This document shows positions 61,996 through 64,000 of a stretch of 64,000 nt of DNA, piece after piece. The DNA is from a bacterium (GTDB taxonomy: Bacteria; Auribacterota; Auribacteria; Auribacterales; Auribacteraceae), in contig JAHDNF010000011.1 of assembly GCA_018435605.1 (NCBI GenBank), forward strand, positions 1-64,000, in the 5' to 3' direction. A program made the position numbers and the translations under genes. Each line of letters starts with the position of its first letter. The first letter of the stretch is position 1. The notes under the pieces were generated by a model. The model searched no databases. It was not told where the DNA came from and saw only the letters and a program-made list of their open reading frames with translations.

Positions 61996-64000
61996 ATGAC
62001 TACATCTATTTCTAAACAAAAAACTTATGACACACGTCAAAATATAGAGCTTTGCGCCGTCGCTACAACCGATGAAACCGCTCTTAGCGCTATCCGGTCG
62101 GGTGCGGACAGCGTTTACCTCGACGCGGGTATCGACAACGCAACAGCGAAAGTGTGCGGGACAACTACGGAAAGAGCGTCTGTATTATGCAGGTACATCC
62201 GGCAGGAAGGCCGGTTATGGTATTTGTATCTCAATAAAATATTCAATGAAAGATCCCTGCAGGACGTATTCCGATTGCTCGAATGGGCTCAACTCAATGG
62301 CGCATCCGGTTTTCTAATATCCGACACAGGCGTTTTGCGAATCGCACTGCGCTATTTTTCCCAGATACCTGTTCACGGCGGCCCGCTACTTAATATCCAT
62401 ACTGCCGACGGAGTTCGCCAGCTGGCAAAAATGGGGGTATCGCGCGTTATCCTATCCGAAGAATTGAATATCGAGGAAATAACACAGATAGCAAAAGCCG
62501 CGGATAATATTGAATATCAGGTAACTATTCACGGCGAATCCTGTTTTTCGTCGCCCGGGTTATGCCAATGTAGCAGTTATGCCGGACGAAAAAGCGCTAA
62601 ATTCACATCATGCGACAGGTTATGCCGTAACCGGTGGTCTATAAACGGCAGTAAAGATTTTTATCTGTCAAGACATGATATCTGCGCGATAAACTGCGTT
62701 GACCGGCTGGTTGACGCCGGCATAACATCCATGTCCATAAGCGGATACTCCGATATGCCGAATATCGTCGAAAAAATAGCTCTGATATATAGGACGGCTA
62801 TAGACGCTACAGGCACTCCGGTATACCGCCCGATCCATAAAAACATGGCTTCCCGCCTTAAAAACAGCCTATCTCGGGTTTTTGACGAGGAATATTACAC
62901 CGCAGGCAATAGCCTCACCGCCCAAACCGTCAAAACCGCCTGTCCGGGCAAATACATAGGTTCTGTTCTCAGGGCTACTCAACGCAAACTGGAAATAGAA
63001 TTGTCGGACGGTAATTCTATACATAAAGGCGATACTTTAGTCATCTATGACAACACGCTTGAAGCATATTCGGATATAACCGTATCCGATCTGCGTAAAG
63101 ACAGCGATACGTGCTACACTATTATTCTTAACCGATATTTTCCTCCCGGATCGCCTGTTTACCTAATACGTGCCGCGTCATGGGACAACTCAGCGATAAA
63201 AAACGAACTGGCAGGTATCTATAAATATTATACGGTCGAAGACCCGCACGGCAAACTCACTTCCGAACGCCACCTGCGCCGCAGGCAGTTTGTCGAAGAC
63301 ATGCGCAAAGAACAAATAGACGCAACCCGCAAAGGCGACAAGCCCATGGTATTCGCGCGGTTCGAAAACCCTCAGTGGTCGTTTCTACTAAACGACAACA
63401 CAGTAGACTACGCTACGTTCGTAATGAATACGGAATATATAGGCAATATAGAAAGCATCGCGGAAAAATGGAAAAAGCATCGTAGCAAAGTGGTATTCGA
63501 GCTACCGCCCCTTATTTTCGATACAGACCTGCCCGCTTATAAAAAGGCTGTAGAATACCTGCTTGCGCAACAATACCGCTCGTTTGCCGTAAACAACATA
63601 GGGCAGTTGCCGTTATTTGAAGGCAAGAATGTCACATTGATGGCCGGAGCGGACATTACCTGCCTTAACCGCCAGTCGGTTTTATTTCTTCGGGAACAGG
63701 GAATATCTTATGCCACATATTGTCTTGAAGCCGATTACGTGAATTTTCAGGCGCTGGCATCACATCAGACCAGTTGCGCTTTATGTTTAACCGTATTTTT
63801 CGTGCCGGTAATTATGCGCTCGCGAATCGATCTTTCCGCGCATTTACAGTCCGGCTCAGTGATAGAAGATACCAAAGGCGGACAGTTTATAGTTATTCGC
63901 GAAAACAAAAGCACGATTCTGCTCCCTTCCGCACCCGTATCGATTACGCATCTTATAGCAAAATTTAAAACTTCTGATCTGGCGGGAATAATTATAGACC
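61996..64000 (+). CDS. U32-family peptidase/RNA-hydroxylase-like protein, 3' end cut by window edge
   Basis: Open frame from ATG 61996 to the window end, 668 codons visible. N-terminal U32 core: LCAVATTDETALSAIRSGADSVYLD, VHGGPLLNIHTADGVRQL and a Cys cluster HGESCFSSPGLCQCSSYAGR ... CDRLCRNRW. The cluster matches the U32 family signature that holds an iron-sulfur cluster in YegQ/TrhP/RlhA/UbiU relatives. A long C-terminal extension follows with more U32-like repeats, as in large members that act on tRNA or rRNA. Function among these cannot be decided. The C-terminus lies outside the window. Confidence 0.85.
   Translation, partial: MTTSISKQKTYDTRQNIELCAVATTDETALSAIRSGADSVYLDAGIDNATAKVCGTTTERASVLCRYIRQEGRLWYLYLNKIFNERSLQDVFRLLEWAQLNGASGFLISDTGVLRIALRYFSQIPVHGGPLLNIHTADGVRQLAKMGVSRVILSEELNIEEITQIAKAADNIEYQVTIHGESCFSSPGLCQCSSYAGRKSAKFTSCDRLCRNRWSINGSKDFYLSRHDICAINCVDRLVDAGITSMSISGYSDMPNIVEKIALIYRTAIDATGTPVYRPIHKNMASRLKNSLSRVFDEEYYTAGNSLTAQTVKTACPGKYIGSVLRATQRKLEIELSDGNSIHKGDTLVIYDNTLEAYSDITVSDLRKDSDTCYTIILNRYFPPGSPVYLIRAASWDNSAIKNELAGIYKYYTVEDPHGKLTSERHLRRRQFVEDMRKEQIDATRKGDKPMVFARFENPQWSFLLNDNTVDYATFVMNTEYIGNIESIAEKWKKHRSKVVFELPPLIFDTDLPAYKKAVEYLLAQQYRSFAVNNIGQLPLFEGKNVTLMAGADITCLNRQSVLFLREQGISYATYCLEADYVNFQALASHQTSCALCLTVFFVPVIMRSRIDLSAHLQSGSVIEDTKGGQFIVIRENKSTILLPSAPVSITHLIAKFKTSDLAGIIID

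Overview
The window reads as chromosome from a Gram-negative, anaerobe-like bacterium of the PVC superphylum. Lentisphaerota or Kiritimatiellota is my best guess, inferred from gene families rather than from any marker tree. Supporting signs are lpxD (lipid A), a type II secretion locus, secreted proteins ending in PEP-CTERM tails, secreted thrombospondin-type-3 (calcium-binding) repeat proteins, an O-antigen-ligase-like polymerase with a TPR tail, many TPR lipoproteins, and at least one pseudopilin whose prepilin site lacks the usual Gly. Genes use ordinary Shine-Dalgarno sites and the standard code.

Layout. 1-704: truncated formylglycine-generating-enzyme-like secreted protein (minus). 1378-11662: a type II secretion operon in the order E (with an N-terminal response-regulator receiver domain), F, a secreted gluzincin-type metalloprotease, G, H, I, J, K, a PilM-like L, and M; no gspC or gspD secretin is in the window. 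11779-15524: a PEP-CTERM protein, thrH, a dimeric dUTPase, and an ECF sigma / membrane protein / exported coiled-coil triad. 15678-21535: three TPR lipoproteins, a LysM-amidase, an unknown protein and a GAF histidine kinase. 21621-31323: guaB3-type dehydrogenase with a tail-anchored partner, lpxD, YkgJ-like protein, ferritin-like protein, a long-form guaA, a transglutaminase-TPR lipoprotein, a 56-residue lipoprotein and a second PEP-CTERM protein. 31481-38460: Wzy-like ligase, two large secreted proteins and a porin. 38561-50901: cupin, small membrane protein, glgB, M24 peptidase, radical SAM/SPASM protein, mdh, J-domain protein, HDOD pair, rtcB and serS.

50946-58277 is the clearest accessory segment. 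Two adjacent tRNA-Ser genes are followed by about 7 kb of visibly AT-rich DNA: a glycosyltransferase-like remnant, a membrane-anchored fumarylacetoacetase-fold protein, a secreted protein, a methyltransferase, a 605-residue PD-(D/E)XK nuclease-like protein and a small membrane protein. It ends at a CAT-anticodon tRNA. Short GGGGACA-type repeats and a direct repeat bracket the nuclease gene. No integrase or transposase was found there.

58409-64000: sugar-nucleotide epimerase, membrane HExxH protein with an overlapping lipoprotein gene, PilZ-like protein and a truncated U32 peptidase. A recurring theme is possible signalling into secretion and the surface: a receiver domain and an MshEN-like domain on the secretion ATPase, a PilZ-like protein, an HDOD pair, a histidine kinase and an ECF sigma factor. 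The links between them are inference. The best candidates for something undescribed are the receiver-fused secretion ATPase with its embedded protease, and the repeat-bracketed nuclease gene in the tRNA-flanked island.
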